Shown: in pieces, positions 17,870-26,800 of the stretch
Layout of the letters: each line of letters begins with the position of its first letter
Numbering within the stretch: the stretch's first letter is position 1
DNA from: [Clostridium] asparagiforme DSM 15981
GTDB lineage: Bacteria > Bacillota > Clostridia > Lachnospirales > Lachnospiraceae
Assembly (NCBI GenBank): GCA_025149125.1
Contig: CP102272.1
Coordinates: 4,278,001-4,342,000, forward strand
DNA length: 64,000 nucleotides
Direction of reading: 5' to 3'
Notes under the pieces: model-generated
What the model was told of the DNA's origin: nothing
The model's database searches: none
The model's input: only the letters and a program-made list of their open reading frames with translations
Program-made: the position numbers and the translations under genes

Positions 17870-19781
17870 TGCGGACCCTGTCTCCTTCCGATATGATCTT
17901 ATTTGAGCTTATGACTACCTGATCCGAATATGTAAGCGCGCCATCAACATACATCATCTGACTGTCTCTTTCCTTGACGGTTATATCTACCCTTGCAATG
18001 ACCCATTCTGTTCCCAGTACGGAGCTTTGTCTGCGGAGTACGAATACGTGGTCTCCGCCGGAATCACTTCTGAGTGCGGTAAGAGGCAGACAATTTTGGT
18101 ACGTCTCGCTTTTTGTGCTCAGAAAAAGCTGTGCCTGCATACCGGAAGTATAACCTCCCTCCGGCAGAACCGCAGTTACTAAAACCTGGTCCGACTCGTC
18201 CGGCGTGCTGATGGAATGAATCTCCACATCTGCTTTTTGCGTGCTTCCATCCAATTTGTAATAAAGCTCCCCCTTGTCCCCGGCTGAAAAGCGGCGTGCT
18301 GAATCTTTATCCAGTTTTCCTTCAAAGACAAATCCTCTGTCAGCAGAGGAAAGTATGACAGCATCTTCCCCCTCCTTTGTTTTATCCCCGCGTTCCAGCG
18401 TCCTCACCACCGTTCCGGGGGCCGGAGCCAAAAGGCAGCCCCCATGATCCAAAATTTCCTGTAATGCAGCACGCGATTTCTCCTTATCTGACCGCTCAGA
18501 TTCACAGGTAATTCTGTCAATCTCACCTTCCTTCTGCAATACCTCAGCCTGTCTCCGGGCATCTTCCAATGCTGCCTGCGCGGTCTCAACTGCCCTTCCC
18601 GCAGCATAGAGTTCTTCCTCCTCAGAATATTGGTTATCCTCAGACTCACGCCGGGCACGGTTTAGCGCTTCTCTTGCCGTATCAATGGCAGCCTGGGCCT
18701 CATTGACTGCAGACTCAGTTGAAAAATCTTTTCCTTCCCTGACTGCTTCCAGCACTATTTCTGCTTTATAAAGAGCATCTTTGGCTTTATCAATTTTACG
18801 TTTCCAGCGTCTCTTGATGGAATCCAGGTCATCGTCTGCCCTGTCATAGGACGATGAGGTATAGTCTGCTTTCGAAAGTTCCTTTTGGGCCTGGTTAAAT
18901 GCCTTTTGCGCAATGGAACGTTCTTCCTCCGCCTCCTTCAGCTCCTCCGTATAATCCGTGGCATCATCCGGCTGCTTCCCTGCAATCGCTTCCTTTATTT
19001 CGCTGACTCTCTGATTTGCCATATCAAGTTCTTCTTTCGCCTGCTCATACGTTTCGAATGCCTGCTGATAATTATCCTCTGAATCATCAAGATGTTCTGA
19101 TTCCTCATCCAGCGCCTGTTCTGCGGCACGGATGGCGTCCTCCGCGTCCTCTCTTACGTTTTGCAGGTTTTCCCTCGCTTCCTTCACAAGCGATTCTGCC
19201 TTATTCATAAGATTCTTTTCCGCATCTGCCAGTGTTTCTTCAAGTTTTGTATAATCTTCTTTCAGCCGCTCCTCTGTCCTGGCATACTTCGCAGCAATTC
19301 GCTCATACGCCTTTTGGGCATCTACAAGCTTACGCTGTGCCTCAATCACATCATTGCCGCCATTGTTTGCTGAAAGATCGATTCTCAGGTTAAGGATACG
19401 GATTTCTTCTTCCAGTTTCTTAATCCGTTCTTCTACGGCAGGGACATCAAATTCTATCAGCGCCTCGCCTTTTTCTACTGATTTGCCCTTCCCTGCATTG
19501 ACCGAAACGGCCTTAAGGCCATCCGGAAGACTAATCCCTTTCTCCGCTGACGCATGGATAATCCCTTCCATTTCAGCCCTGTTCATCAGCGTTTTTCCTG
19601 TCATCGAAGCTACCGAAACATGGGCGGTAGTAAAAGAATGAGATACACGGGAAATGATTGTGCATACTAACATGAATGCAAAAAATCCAATCATAAGATA
19701 TACAGCCATGCGCTGCACACGGTCTTCTATGAGGGGCATAGCCTTTTGTTCTCTTAGTTTTTCCCCAATCTGTAAACGCAT
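17859..19781 (-). CDS. HlyD/MFP-like membrane-fusion adaptor with long coiled coil
   Basis: About 640 residues. I favour ATG 19781, behind AGGAG, over 19817. One transmembrane helix near 25-48 is followed by a lipoyl-like half (GLKAVSVNAGKGKSVEKGEALIEFD). A very long Glu/Lys/Ala-rich coiled coil (about 115-415) comes next, then the second lipoyl half (APAPGTVVRTLERGDKTKEGE) and beta-barrel segments. Such adaptors normally work with ABC exporters (YknX-like in Gram-positives). Here the neighbours are a MacB-like protein and sugar permeases. Confidence 0.82.
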   Translation of the reverse strand: MRLQIGEKLREQKAMPLIEDRVQRMAVYLMIGFFAFMLVCTIISRVSHSFTTAHVSVASMTGKTLMNRAEMEGIIHASAEKGISLPDGLKAVSVNAGKGKSVEKGEALIEFDVPAVEERIKKLEEEIRILNLRIDLSANNGGNDVIEAQRKLVDAQKAYERIAAKYARTEERLKEDYTKLEETLADAEKNLMNKAESLVKEARENLQNVREDAEDAIRAAEQALDEESEHLDDSEDNYQQAFETYEQAKEELDMANQRVSEIKEAIAGKQPDDATDYTEELKEAEEERSIAQKAFNQAQKELSKADYTSSSYDRADDDLDSIKRRWKRKIDKAKDALYKAEIVLEAVREGKDFSTESAVNEAQAAIDTAREALNRARRESEDNQYSEEEELYAAGRAVETAQAALEDARRQAEVLQKEGEIDRITCESERSDKEKSRAALQEILDHGGCLLAPAPGTVVRTLERGDKTKEGEDAVILSSADRGFVFEGKLDKDSARRFSAGDKGELYYKLDGSTQKADVEIHSISTPDESDQVLVTAVLPEGGYTSGMQAQLFLSTKSETYQNCLPLTALRSDSGGDHVFVLRRQSSVLGTEWVIARVDITVKERDSQMMYVDGALTYSDQVVISSNKIISEGDRVRIEN

Positions 19782-19839
19782 AGCTGTATCATCTCCTATC
19801 AGGTTAATGGAACACAATCATAATGATTCGGTCTGCCTT

Positions 19840-21957
19840 TTACATTTGTTCATTGATATAAAGACTGGCCCGGCTCTGAATTCTTTCGGCCGTTTCCCGG
19901 GCGCTCCTGGCCCCTGAAAAATATTCCCGGGCCTCCTCCAATATCAGTGACTCCAGGGTCTGATTGTCATTTTCAACATAAGCTGCGCTGTTTAAAAGCT
20001 GCTTTGTCAGCTCCACATCTTCTTTTGTTGCCTTGCCGTCTTCGTAAATCCACGACCAGACAGATTTTCCATCCACCGCCGCCTGCGTGACCTTATCAAA
20101 CGCCCTCTTATGAATCGGAAGCATCATACATGACATCTGATGCTCCTCTGTCAATAGTGTTCTGACAAATTCCCATGCCCCTTCCTTCCGGAGGCTGGAC
20201 GAGGAGATTCCAACCTTCACTTCCGGCTTGATTACGTGGTACTCACCGCCGCCTCCGGGAAGTCCAAGAAATCTCAGGTTCCCGTTATAGTAATTTCTGT
20301 ACCGGGTGATGTGGTAAACGCTCAGCACAGTTTCATAGGCTGCTGCATAGTTTTCGCCCATCTCCGTTCCTGCAAAGGCATTCTGGCTGCTTTCCTGTAT
20401 TTTACCGGCAAATTCCAGCATTTTTACAAATTCAGGTGAATCAAAAGAGCATTTGCCCAAATTCCAGTCAATAAAACTGCCATCCGTCTGAAGCATGACC
20501 CTCAGGAAGAAAGCTCCGGACAGATTGCCTATGGAATTGGCTCCGTAAGTATCAAGGACCTTTTCCAGCTCCTGAATGGTCCAGCCATCGTTTCCAACCA
20601 CAATATCTTCACCGGCAAGCATAGTGGATATGGCAGCTCCGTCCGTAAGATAGGGCAGCTTTCCATCCAGGCTGATCGCTTCAAAGACATTTTCAAAGTA
20701 ATCCTCTTTCCTGATTTCCGGATCATGTTCCATATATGGATAGAGATCTTCTAAAAGCCCTTTGCTTTGATAAATCTGTACAGACAAATTACTCATATCC
20801 AGGATATCCGGCATATCGCCGGAGATGATCCGTGTATTAAGATTTAAAATCGCATTATCCCATTCCTCGTCAGTCACATTCTGCGCATACGGAAAATACT
20901 CTGTCAGTTCAACCTTATACCTGTCGTTTGTTTTGTTAAAATCAGATACGGTCTGGACAAGGCCGGGGGTTGCGCTCAGGCTCACCATACTCAAAATCTC
21001 CCTCTCATCCACCCCCTTGGTCAGCACCGCCATTTCATACGATAATACCTCAGTCTGATCAGATGAGGCTGCCAGCACCACAAAACGCCCGTCCGAGCAT
21101 TCTCCAAGATGAACCTCTGATGTGCCAAGTCCCATATCCGACCAGTCAAAGACTGAGCTGCCCTCCTGCGCGCCCGCTGTATACCCATATAAAACGGAAG
21201 AATCAAACCGATAGAAATCTTTGTTCACACCTCCGTACAGCCCTGCTGTTGCGCCCAGATAGATTTTGTCTTTACTCCAATCCCGGCTCTTCATGTCCAC
21301 TGTCAGCAGGTCATAGTTCATACGGTCCGGGGAAGTCACACAAATACCAATCTGTCCCCCGGCAGTCGTTGTGGTTGTCATAAGATTTCCCTCATAGTCG
21401 AGAGAAAATAAGAAACTGCCGTTATTGTCGAACAGATAGACCAACGTATTTCCGCCTTTAGCAGCCACACAGATATTTCCCTCTTTATCAATACTGAGGA
21501 ACAAATCTCTTCCAACTGCCGATATGACTGAGGTGTCCATCACACCTGCCAGGTCAACCGACTGAACCTGTGAACCGCTGTTGTCAAATTTCCTTAAACG
21601 ATAGACGCCGGCCTGTTCCAGGCAAACCGCCCAGATACTGTTGTCCGGGGCAAAGCCAAAATCCAGAAGCGAAACCGAGGCGTCCAGCTCCAGATTCTGT
21701 TTCAAAAATTTGCCGTCATCAATGTTCATTGCTGCCAGATAGGACGTGCCATCTTCCTCCAGACAGCACATATAAGCCATATCATCTCTGAGCAGAAGTC
21801 TTTCGATTCCTGTCACTGAGTCCGGAATATCAAAAAAGTCTGCAACATAGGAAGAATCCGGCTGCATGGCATCCATGCGGTTCCCGCAAGCTGTTATGGT
21901 AAAAATCAGTGCTGTTGTTCCCAGTATTGTAAAAATCCGTCTTAACTTTTTTCTCAT
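19840..21957 (-). CDS. Lipoprotein: N-terminal repeat domain plus family 1 solute-binding domain
   Basis: 705 residues from ATG 21957, after GGAGGTGGCT. The signal peptide ends in the lipobox ITAC (about residues 21-24 of this start). Residues about 40-330 form strand-rich repeats with DNSGS and DNNGSFLF turns, like a beta-propeller. From about 335 on it resembles CUT1 solute-binding proteins (FNKTNDRYKVELTEYFP, IISGDMPDILDMSN, WEFVRTLLTEEHQ). It is first in the operon, so it should bring substrate to the two permeases. At 705 residues it is far longer than the usual ~430; the extension may bind polymer or protein. Confidence 0.85.
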   Translation of the reverse strand: MRKKLRRIFTILGTTALIFTITACGNRMDAMQPDSSYVADFFDIPDSVTGIERLLLRDDMAYMCCLEEDGTSYLAAMNIDDGKFLKQNLELDASVSLLDFGFAPDNSIWAVCLEQAGVYRLRKFDNSGSQVQSVDLAGVMDTSVISAVGRDLFLSIDKEGNICVAAKGGNTLVYLFDNNGSFLFSLDYEGNLMTTTTTAGGQIGICVTSPDRMNYDLLTVDMKSRDWSKDKIYLGATAGLYGGVNKDFYRFDSSVLYGYTAGAQEGSSVFDWSDMGLGTSEVHLGECSDGRFVVLAASSDQTEVLSYEMAVLTKGVDEREILSMVSLSATPGLVQTVSDFNKTNDRYKVELTEYFPYAQNVTDEEWDNAILNLNTRIISGDMPDILDMSNLSVQIYQSKGLLEDLYPYMEHDPEIRKEDYFENVFEAISLDGKLPYLTDGAAISTMLAGEDIVVGNDGWTIQELEKVLDTYGANSIGNLSGAFFLRVMLQTDGSFIDWNLGKCSFDSPEFVKMLEFAGKIQESSQNAFAGTEMGENYAAAYETVLSVYHITRYRNYYNGNLRFLGLPGGGGEYHVIKPEVKVGISSSSLRKEGAWEFVRTLLTEEHQMSCMMLPIHKRAFDKVTQAAVDGKSVWSWIYEDGKATKEDVELTKQLLNSAAYVENDNQTLESLILEEAREYFSGARSARETAERIQSRASLYINEQM

Positions 21958-21999
21958 AGCCACCTCCATACTCTAAAATTACCTCCTTCATATAAATAT

Positions 22000-22049
22000 T
22001 GCCTGCTCGATCAGGCAGTTTAAGCATACCATTGATGAGCAGGCAGTTT
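22000..22049. promoter_or_regulatory. Repeated element upstream of the transporter operon
   Basis: CAGGCAGTTT recurs at 22012 and 22040, 28 bp apart, and TGCCTGCTCGATCAGGCA (22000-22017) is a palindrome. It lies about 40-90 bp upstream of the solute-binding gene. It is a candidate operator; the regulator is unknown. Confidence 0.35.
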
Positions 22050-22094
22050 TTTAATTTGAGATAATTGATTTTCTATGGAATGGTAAATGAATGA

Positions 22095-22391
22095 TTAAGA
22101 AATTCCTAAGGTGATCTGGCCATGATCCGCATTCGCCTGTCTACCAAAAATTTTTGTTACAGACACGGCAGACCGGATACGGCTGTCAAACTCAATCACC
22201 TTTGCCAGGCGGCGGAGCTACACATATTCCTGAACCGGTTTATTTACCTGCCGCTTGAACAAACGCTGAAAATAGAACGGGGACAGGCCGGCCATATTTG
22301 CCAGTTCCTCCGTGTAAATGTCTTCTGTTAAGTGTTCCCCGATAAAAGTTAAGGATTGTTCGATTGTTTCCCATGCGTATTTGATGTTCAC
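22095..22391 (-). pseudogene. AraC-family regulator pseudogene
   Basis: From GTG 22391 the frame encodes IEQSLTFIGEHLTEDIYTEE, then LANMAGLSPFYFQRLFKRQV, a classic AraC helix-turn-helix. It breaks at an in-frame TAG (22218-22220) where family members read EYVKLRRLAK. Beyond the stop the frame continues LRRLAKVIEF but soon loses resemblance. The usual effector-binding domain is absent. It sits just left of the transposon. Confidence 0.8.
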
Positions 22392-22560
22392 ATTGTATCA
22401 TCTTATTTTTTACCGGGCTTATCACACAACGCGCTTTGCATGGCGGAGCATTATTATGACTAATCATGAGAGACACCTCTCCAACCCATGCGGATCTACA
22501 GGTTTTAATAGTTTATTTCAAAAACCATGATTGTCTCGCCAACCCCTTGATTTATCGGCA

Positions 22561-22644
22561 TGTTCACAGGATTTCAAGCTGAATTTACTACCAATTTACT
22601 ACAAACGGAATGAGCCTTGATATGCTACCACAATTCCTGTGAAC
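22561..22644. repeat. 11-bp inverted repeat flanking the left arm sites
   Basis: TGTTCACAGGA (22561-22571) and TCCTGTGAACA (22634-22644) are perfect inverted copies around the integrase arm sites. They may help define the transposon end. Confidence 0.4.
22581..22602. other. Left arm-type Int binding sites (DR2-like)
   Basis: GAATTTACTAC is followed directly by CAATTTACTAC. The first matches the Tn916 Int N-domain site as I remember it (GTAGTAAATTC on the other strand). Similar sequence lies at the right end next to int. Confidence 0.65.
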
Positions 22645-22678
22645 ACAAGCAAACCGAAAACTAAATATCCAATAGCCA

Positions 22679-22707
22679 GGACGTTCATTGTTGAGCGTCC
22701 TTTTTTT
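22679..22707 (+). terminator. Terminator-like hairpin just before the parB-like gene
   Basis: A 9-bp stem (GGACGTTCA / TGAGCGTCC, one G-U), a 4-nt loop and seven T. It ends about 23 bp before the start codon, so it may act as an attenuator of the element's first operon or as a block to outside transcription. Confidence 0.65.
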
Positions 22708-22729
22708 CGTCCCAAGGAGGTGAACGAAC

Positions 22730-23689
22730 ATGAGTGACACAACTACCAACGCCCCCAAAAAGAGGGGGAAAAAGCAAGCACAGGAAACACCTGCCGCGCC
22801 ACCCCAGGACGAACAGGTAGTGCGGCTGCCTCTTTCCGAGCTACATTCTTTCAAAGGCTATCCAGCCCTGCGTGGTGTCATGCCGGGGAATCAGCCCTAT
22901 CAGGTAAGGGACGACGACCCTTCCATGCAGCAGATTGCGGCGCGAATAAAGGAACGCGGCGTCCGCCAGCCAGCCATTGTCCGGCTTGACCCGGAGGGCG
23001 GCTATGAGATTATCGCGGGCCACCGCCGCCACCGTGGGAGCGAGCTGGCAGAGCTGCCAGATATGCCCGCCATTATCCGGGGTATGAGCGACGAGGAAGC
23101 CGTCATTGAAATGGTGGATAGTAATGTTCAGCGAGAAGATGTCCTTCCCAGTGAACGGGCCTGGGCCTACCGTATGCGCCTGGAAGTCGAAAAACACCAG
23201 GGCGCACGGACGGATTTAACTTCGCCGAAAATTTCGGCGAAGTTCCGCAGCGACGACGAGATAGGAAAATCCTTGGGTATCAGCGGGGACACGCTGCGCA
23301 ATTATGCCTCTCTGACCGAGTTGCTCCCACAACTGTTAAAGCTGGTCGATGAGAAGCAGATTGCCCTTTCCCCGGCCTATCAGTTGGCCTATCTCACCAA
23401 GGATGAGCAGATGCTGGTTCTGGACGCGCTGGACTACTCGCAGAACATGCCTTCTCTTTCCCAGGCCCAGCGGCTGAAAAAGGCCAGCCAGCAAGGTGCG
23501 CTCACCGTGGAATTGTCACGGTCCATCATGTCGGAGGAAAAGAAGTCCGAGCAGGACAGGGTGGTTCTGACCGGCGACAAACTCAAGAAGTATTTTCCCA
23601 AGAGCTACACACCGCAGAAGATGGAGGAAACCATCATCAAGCTGCTGGAAGCGTGGCAGAAGAAACGCCAGCGCAGCCAGGAGCGTTAA
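22730..23689 (+). CDS. ParB/Spo0J-family protein of the element
   Basis: 319 residues, with RBS AAGGAGG at good spacing. After a basic N-terminus comes a ParB nuclease-like fold with GYEIIAGHRRHRGSELA (the GxRRxxA-type box II) and VDSNVQREDVLPSERAWAY. A helix-turn-helix follows (DEIGKSLGISGDTLRNYASLTELLP). It is the first gene of Tn1549-type elements and is presumed to act in maintenance or regulation. The gene contains a 27-bp palindrome (23218-23244) that is repeated near mobC. Confidence 0.88.
   Translation: MSDTTTNAPKKRGKKQAQETPAAPPQDEQVVRLPLSELHSFKGYPALRGVMPGNQPYQVRDDDPSMQQIAARIKERGVRQPAIVRLDPEGGYEIIAGHRRHRGSELAELPDMPAIIRGMSDEEAVIEMVDSNVQREDVLPSERAWAYRMRLEVEKHQGARTDLTSPKISAKFRSDDEIGKSLGISGDTLRNYASLTELLPQLLKLVDEKQIALSPAYQLAYLTKDEQMLVLDALDYSQNMPSLSQAQRLKKASQQGALTVELSRSIMSEEKKSEQDRVVLTGDKLKKYFPKSYTPQKMEETIIKLLEAWQKKRQRSQER
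23218..23244. repeat. 27-bp near-perfect palindrome inside the parB-like gene
   Basis: The arms are CTTCGCCGAAA and TTTCGGCGAAG. A second copy lies at 30280-30306. It is a candidate binding site for the ParB-like protein (parS-like) or a small repeat element. Confidence 0.5.
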
Positions 23690-23771
23690 AATCAAATATA
23701 AGAAACGGACACGGACCGGACGGAGGTATGCTCTGCCCGGCTTTTTCATGTCCGCAGACAGGAGGAAATCC

Positions 23772-24380
23772 ATGTATATCAACACATTCCGATACAAACC
23801 GGAGGACGTGGACTGCAAGCTCTGCACGGAATACCGCAAAAAGCTGGGCTGCACCGTGAAGGGCTGTCCTTTCCTCGCGGAACGCATTGAGGCCGGAGTG
23901 GTCGGCTACGGTGACGCGGTTCAGAATACCCTCGCCCATCATACGGCCCTGGCTCCCCGTCTCACCGCCTTGATCCGGCTCTTTCCGGGGACTATGTGGG
24001 CAGATGCCAGGCATAAGCCCCGTATGGAGGCGTTCAAGGCCCGCCAGGGCTACCGACGCCACCGGGACACCCCTGCGTACTACGCCGCCATGTATCTGCT
24101 GACGGCCAATGAGGACCTGCATAGGCGGACCGCCAACTGTTTCTGTAAACGCGGCCTGGAGTTTGCCTATGCACTCCTGCGGGGTATTGCACCCCATGAC
24201 TACACGCTGTTCGTGGCGGCCAGGGACTTGTTCACCGGCGCGGACGGCCTGACCTTTACCGACCTTGCCGATCCTGGCGTGGTGGACGCGGTGGCGTTCC
24301 GGCTTGTGGTGAATGCCCTGCTTGTGGTCCGCTACGGGCCGGTCATTCTGGATATTCGGGAAAGGGGGCATGGTGCATGA
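23772..24380 (+). CDS. Element-encoded conserved hypothetical with N-terminal Cys cluster
   Basis: 202 residues from ATG 23772, behind AGGAGG; the frame opens earlier but without an RBS. The N-terminus has CKLCTEYRKKLGCTVKGCPF, a likely metal-binding cluster. The rest is predicted helical. I do not know the function. It overlaps the next gene by 4 bp (ATGA) and lies in the replication/maintenance block of the element. Confidence 0.7.
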   Translation: MYINTFRYKPEDVDCKLCTEYRKKLGCTVKGCPFLAERIEAGVVGYGDAVQNTLAHHTALAPRLTALIRLFPGTMWADARHKPRMEAFKARQGYRRHRDTPAYYAAMYLLTANEDLHRRTANCFCKRGLEFAYALLRGIAPHDYTLFVAARDLFTGADGLTFTDLADPGVVDAVAFRLVVNALLVVRYGPVILDIRERGHGA

Positions 24381-24655
24381 CAATCCCTGACCGCCCCGGC
24401 GTTAAGGGGCATGACCTGATGGCCCTGGAACGCTTCATGGACGACACCCGGCACATGATTGAGTTTGATGTGCTTTCCTGGCAGGCCCCTGTGGGCGACA
24501 AGGGCGACTATATCCGTGCCTTTGTCACAGAGGAAGCATATGCCAAGGCCCTGGCTGCCCAAAAGCGCGGACATATCAAAATCCGCCGCCATGCCACTGT
24601 CATTGAGGGCCATATCCTGCCCGACAAGCCGAAAAAACGGCGTCGCGGGAGGTGA
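24377..24655 (+). CDS. Element-encoded small hypothetical
   Basis: 92 residues with a basic C-terminus (KPKKRRRGR), suggesting nucleic-acid contact. It overlaps its upstream neighbour by 4 bp, and the replication/HTH gene starts 6 bp after its stop. Family not recognised. Confidence 0.65.
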   Translation: MTIPDRPGVKGHDLMALERFMDDTRHMIEFDVLSWQAPVGDKGDYIRAFVTEEAYAKALAAQKRGHIKIRRHATVIEGHILPDKPKKRRRGR

Positions 24656-24661
24656 CGGACA

Positions 24662-25519
24662 ATGGCAGTTTTCCGAGTAGAACGGACGCGGGACTACACG
24701 GTTATGAGCAACTATCACCTGAAAGACAAGCGGCTGACACTCAAAAGCAAAGGGCTGTTGTCACAGATGCTGTCCCTGCCGGACGACTGGGACTATACCC
24801 TGTCCGGCCTGTCTGTTATCAACCGGGAGAGCAAGGACGCGATCCGCTCCGCCCTCAACGAGCTGGAGGCTGCCGGGTATATCCGCCGCAGGCAGACCAC
24901 CGATGCCAGCGGGAAGTTTTCTTCCAACGAATACATCATCTATGAGCGTCCAGAGGAACCAGAGCCGTCGTCGGAAAACCCGACAACGGAAAAACCGATG
25001 ACGGAAAAACCGTCGTCGGGAAATCCAACGCAATTAAATACTAAGAAATCAATTACTAAAAAATCAATTACTGATTTATCAAGTACCGATTCATTTCCTT
25101 TCCCTTCCGGGGAAACGGCGGCAGGACCGCCGGAAGCGAACCGAAGGGAAACGGACACAGACCAGATGGAATTATACCGGGATTTGATAAAAGAGAACAT
25201 CAGCTATGAGATTCTACGTCAGGATATGCCTTACGACTGTGACCGGCTGGATGAGATCGTAGAGCTGATGGTAGAGACAGTCTGCTCCACACGAAAGCAG
25301 ATCCGCGTCTCCGGCAGCGACTACCCCGCCCAGGTGGTAAAGTCCAGGCTCCTAAAGCTGGACAGTGAGCATATCCGGTTTGTGTTCGACTGTCTGAAGC
25401 AGAACACCACCAGGGTCCGCAACATCAGGCAATACCTGCTGGCGGTCCTGTTCAATGCTCCCACCACCATCGGGAACTATTACTCCGCTCTGGTAAATCA
25501 CGATATGCACGGCGGCTGA
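24662..25519 (+). CDS. Replication-initiator-like winged-helix protein (DUF6017-like)
   Basis: 285 residues. The N-terminus MAVFRVERTRDYTVMSNYHL and then LKSKGLLSQMLSLPDDWDYT is the hallmark of the replication/HTH proteins of Clostridia elements. A Thr/Lys/Pro linker (about 100-145) joins it to a C-terminal domain with YDCDRLDEIVELMVETVCS and VVKSRLLKLDSEHIRFVFDC, as in DUF6017. It probably binds the element origin. No origin is identifiable by eye. Confidence 0.8.
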   Translation: MAVFRVERTRDYTVMSNYHLKDKRLTLKSKGLLSQMLSLPDDWDYTLSGLSVINRESKDAIRSALNELEAAGYIRRRQTTDASGKFSSNEYIIYERPEEPEPSSENPTTEKPMTEKPSSGNPTQLNTKKSITKKSITDLSSTDSFPFPSGETAAGPPEANRRETDTDQMELYRDLIKENISYEILRQDMPYDCDRLDEIVELMVETVCSTRKQIRVSGSDYPAQVVKSRLLKLDSEHIRFVFDCLKQNTTRVRNIRQYLLAVLFNAPTTIGNYYSALVNHDMHGG

Positions 25520-25566
25520 CGGGCCGCTATTTTTCATGCCCGGACACCGGGAGAAAGGACAAAGCC

Positions 25567-25917
25567 ATGAAACGACCTTTAGCATACATCACCGCCCCCT
25601 GGGGCGATAACGAGTTTGAGAACACCGAGAACGCCGCCCGGTACTGCCGTGCCGTCTACGATTCGGGCTTCTCGCCGGTCTGCCCCCTGCTGTTCCTGCC
25701 CCTGTTTTTGAAGGACAAAATCCCCCAGGAGCATAAGGACGGTATCGACATGGCGCGGGACTATCTGCGGCGCTCCCATGTGCTGGTGGTCTGCGGGGAC
25801 ACCGTGGACGAGACAGTAAAGAACGACATCGCCACGGCGGAGCGGCTGCGGATCACGGCCACCACGCTGGACGGTATCCTGACCGTGAAGGGCCAGGGGC
25901 GCGGCGATGGCGATTAA
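25567..25917 (+). CDS. Nucleoside-deoxyribosyltransferase-like protein (DUF4406/DUF7768 type)
   Basis: 116 residues. MKRPLAYITAPWGDNEFENTENA.. AVYDSGFSPVCP.. and DGIDMARDYLRRSHVLVVCGD resemble the deoxyribosyltransferase-like fold common in phages and integrative elements. The role in the element is unclear, perhaps nucleotide binding. The gene stands alone between the replication gene and the PcfB-like gene. Confidence 0.7.
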   Translation: MKRPLAYITAPWGDNEFENTENAARYCRAVYDSGFSPVCPLLFLPLFLKDKIPQEHKDGIDMARDYLRRSHVLVVCGDTVDETVKNDIATAERLRITATTLDGILTVKGQGRGDGD

Positions 25918-25994
25918 GTGTCTGCTGCGCCGTCTGGTGGTGCCGCCTTAGCGGACGCCGCCCCTGCAATCCAAGGAAAGGAGTGTGATGATAG

Positions 25995-26498
25995 GTGCAG
26001 GAGGACATAGAGAACCGGACCATGACGCTGGTTATCAGCGGTAGCAAGTTCACGGGCCGCCTGCTGAAAGCGGCCCTTACCAAGTACCTGGCCCACCGCA
26101 AGGAAAAGAAGGTGCAGAAGGTACAGAAAAAGCAGGCCAAAAGCCGGGATAAGCCGGAAGTGCAGCACTACGGCAGAATCAGCAAGGACGAGCTGGAACG
26201 GCAGCACGGCGATATGCGGGAGCTGGACATTCACGACAAGAGCCTGTGCCAGTTTGACCGCATCGCCCGGAAGTATCATGTGCAGTACGCCGTCTTTGGA
26301 AATGACAAGGGGACATTTGAAGTGTTCTTCAAGGCTCCCCGCGAGGCCAACATGCAGAAAGCGTTTGAGGCGTTCACCGTCACGAAGCTGAAAAAGGCCC
26401 AACGGCGGGAATCTGTGTTAGGCAAGCTTGCGAAGTTCAAGGAGATGGTGAAAAAGCCCATCGCAGACCGGCAGAAACGGAAGGAGCTGGAGCTATGA
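25995..26498 (+). CDS. pcfB: PcfB-family conjugation protein (DUF3801)
   Basis: 167 residues from a GTG start at 25995 preceded by AAGGAGTG. EDIENRTMTLVISGSKFTGRLLKAALTKYL is typical of PcfB-like proteins, which in Tn1549-type elements and pCF10 precede the coupling protein. The basic middle part (KKVQKVQKKQAKSRDK) fits nucleic-acid contact. Its stop overlaps the start of the truncated coupling-protein gene by 4 bp. Confidence 0.8.
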   Translation: MQEDIENRTMTLVISGSKFTGRLLKAALTKYLAHRKEKKVQKVQKKQAKSRDKPEVQHYGRISKDELERQHGDMRELDIHDKSLCQFDRIARKYHVQYAVFGNDKGTFEVFFKAPREANMQKAFEAFTVTKLKKAQRRESVLGKLAKFKEMVKKPIADRQKRKELEL

Positions 26499-26800
26499 AG
26501 CAGATCAATCTAAAAAAGCTCGTCCTTCTCAATCTTCCGTACCTGTTCGCGGCCCTGTTTGCCACCAAGCTGGGTGAGGCATGGCGCATGACGCCGGGGG
26601 CGGATTTCTCCGCCAAGGTGCTGCATTTGACGGACGGATTTGCTGCCGCGTTCCAGTCCTTTCTTCCAAGCTTCCACCCGGCAGACCTCTGCCTGGGCGT
26701 GGCTCTGGCCGCCGCTTTGCGGCTGACAGTCTACCTAAAGGGCAAGAACGCCAAGAAATATCGCAAGAACATGGAATACGGCAGCGCCCGCTGGCGGGCC
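26495..26800 (+). pseudogene. Coupling protein VirD4/TraG (PcfC) N-terminus, truncated by deletion
   Basis: About 100 residues match the start of Tn1549-type coupling proteins: MKQINLKKLVLLNLPYLFA, two transmembrane helices, then LKGKNAKKYRKNMEYGSARW. The next residues belong to another gene read in a wrong frame, and a stop follows at 26840. The Walker motifs and the whole ATPase are gone. The deletion joint is near 26795-26805. Confidence 0.85.

Noticed and set aside
23637..24383. 248-residue minus-strand frame opposite the Cys-cluster gene
   Set aside because: The GC-rich DNA opens both strands. The plus-strand genes have ribosome sites and operon overlaps; the minus frame has neither.
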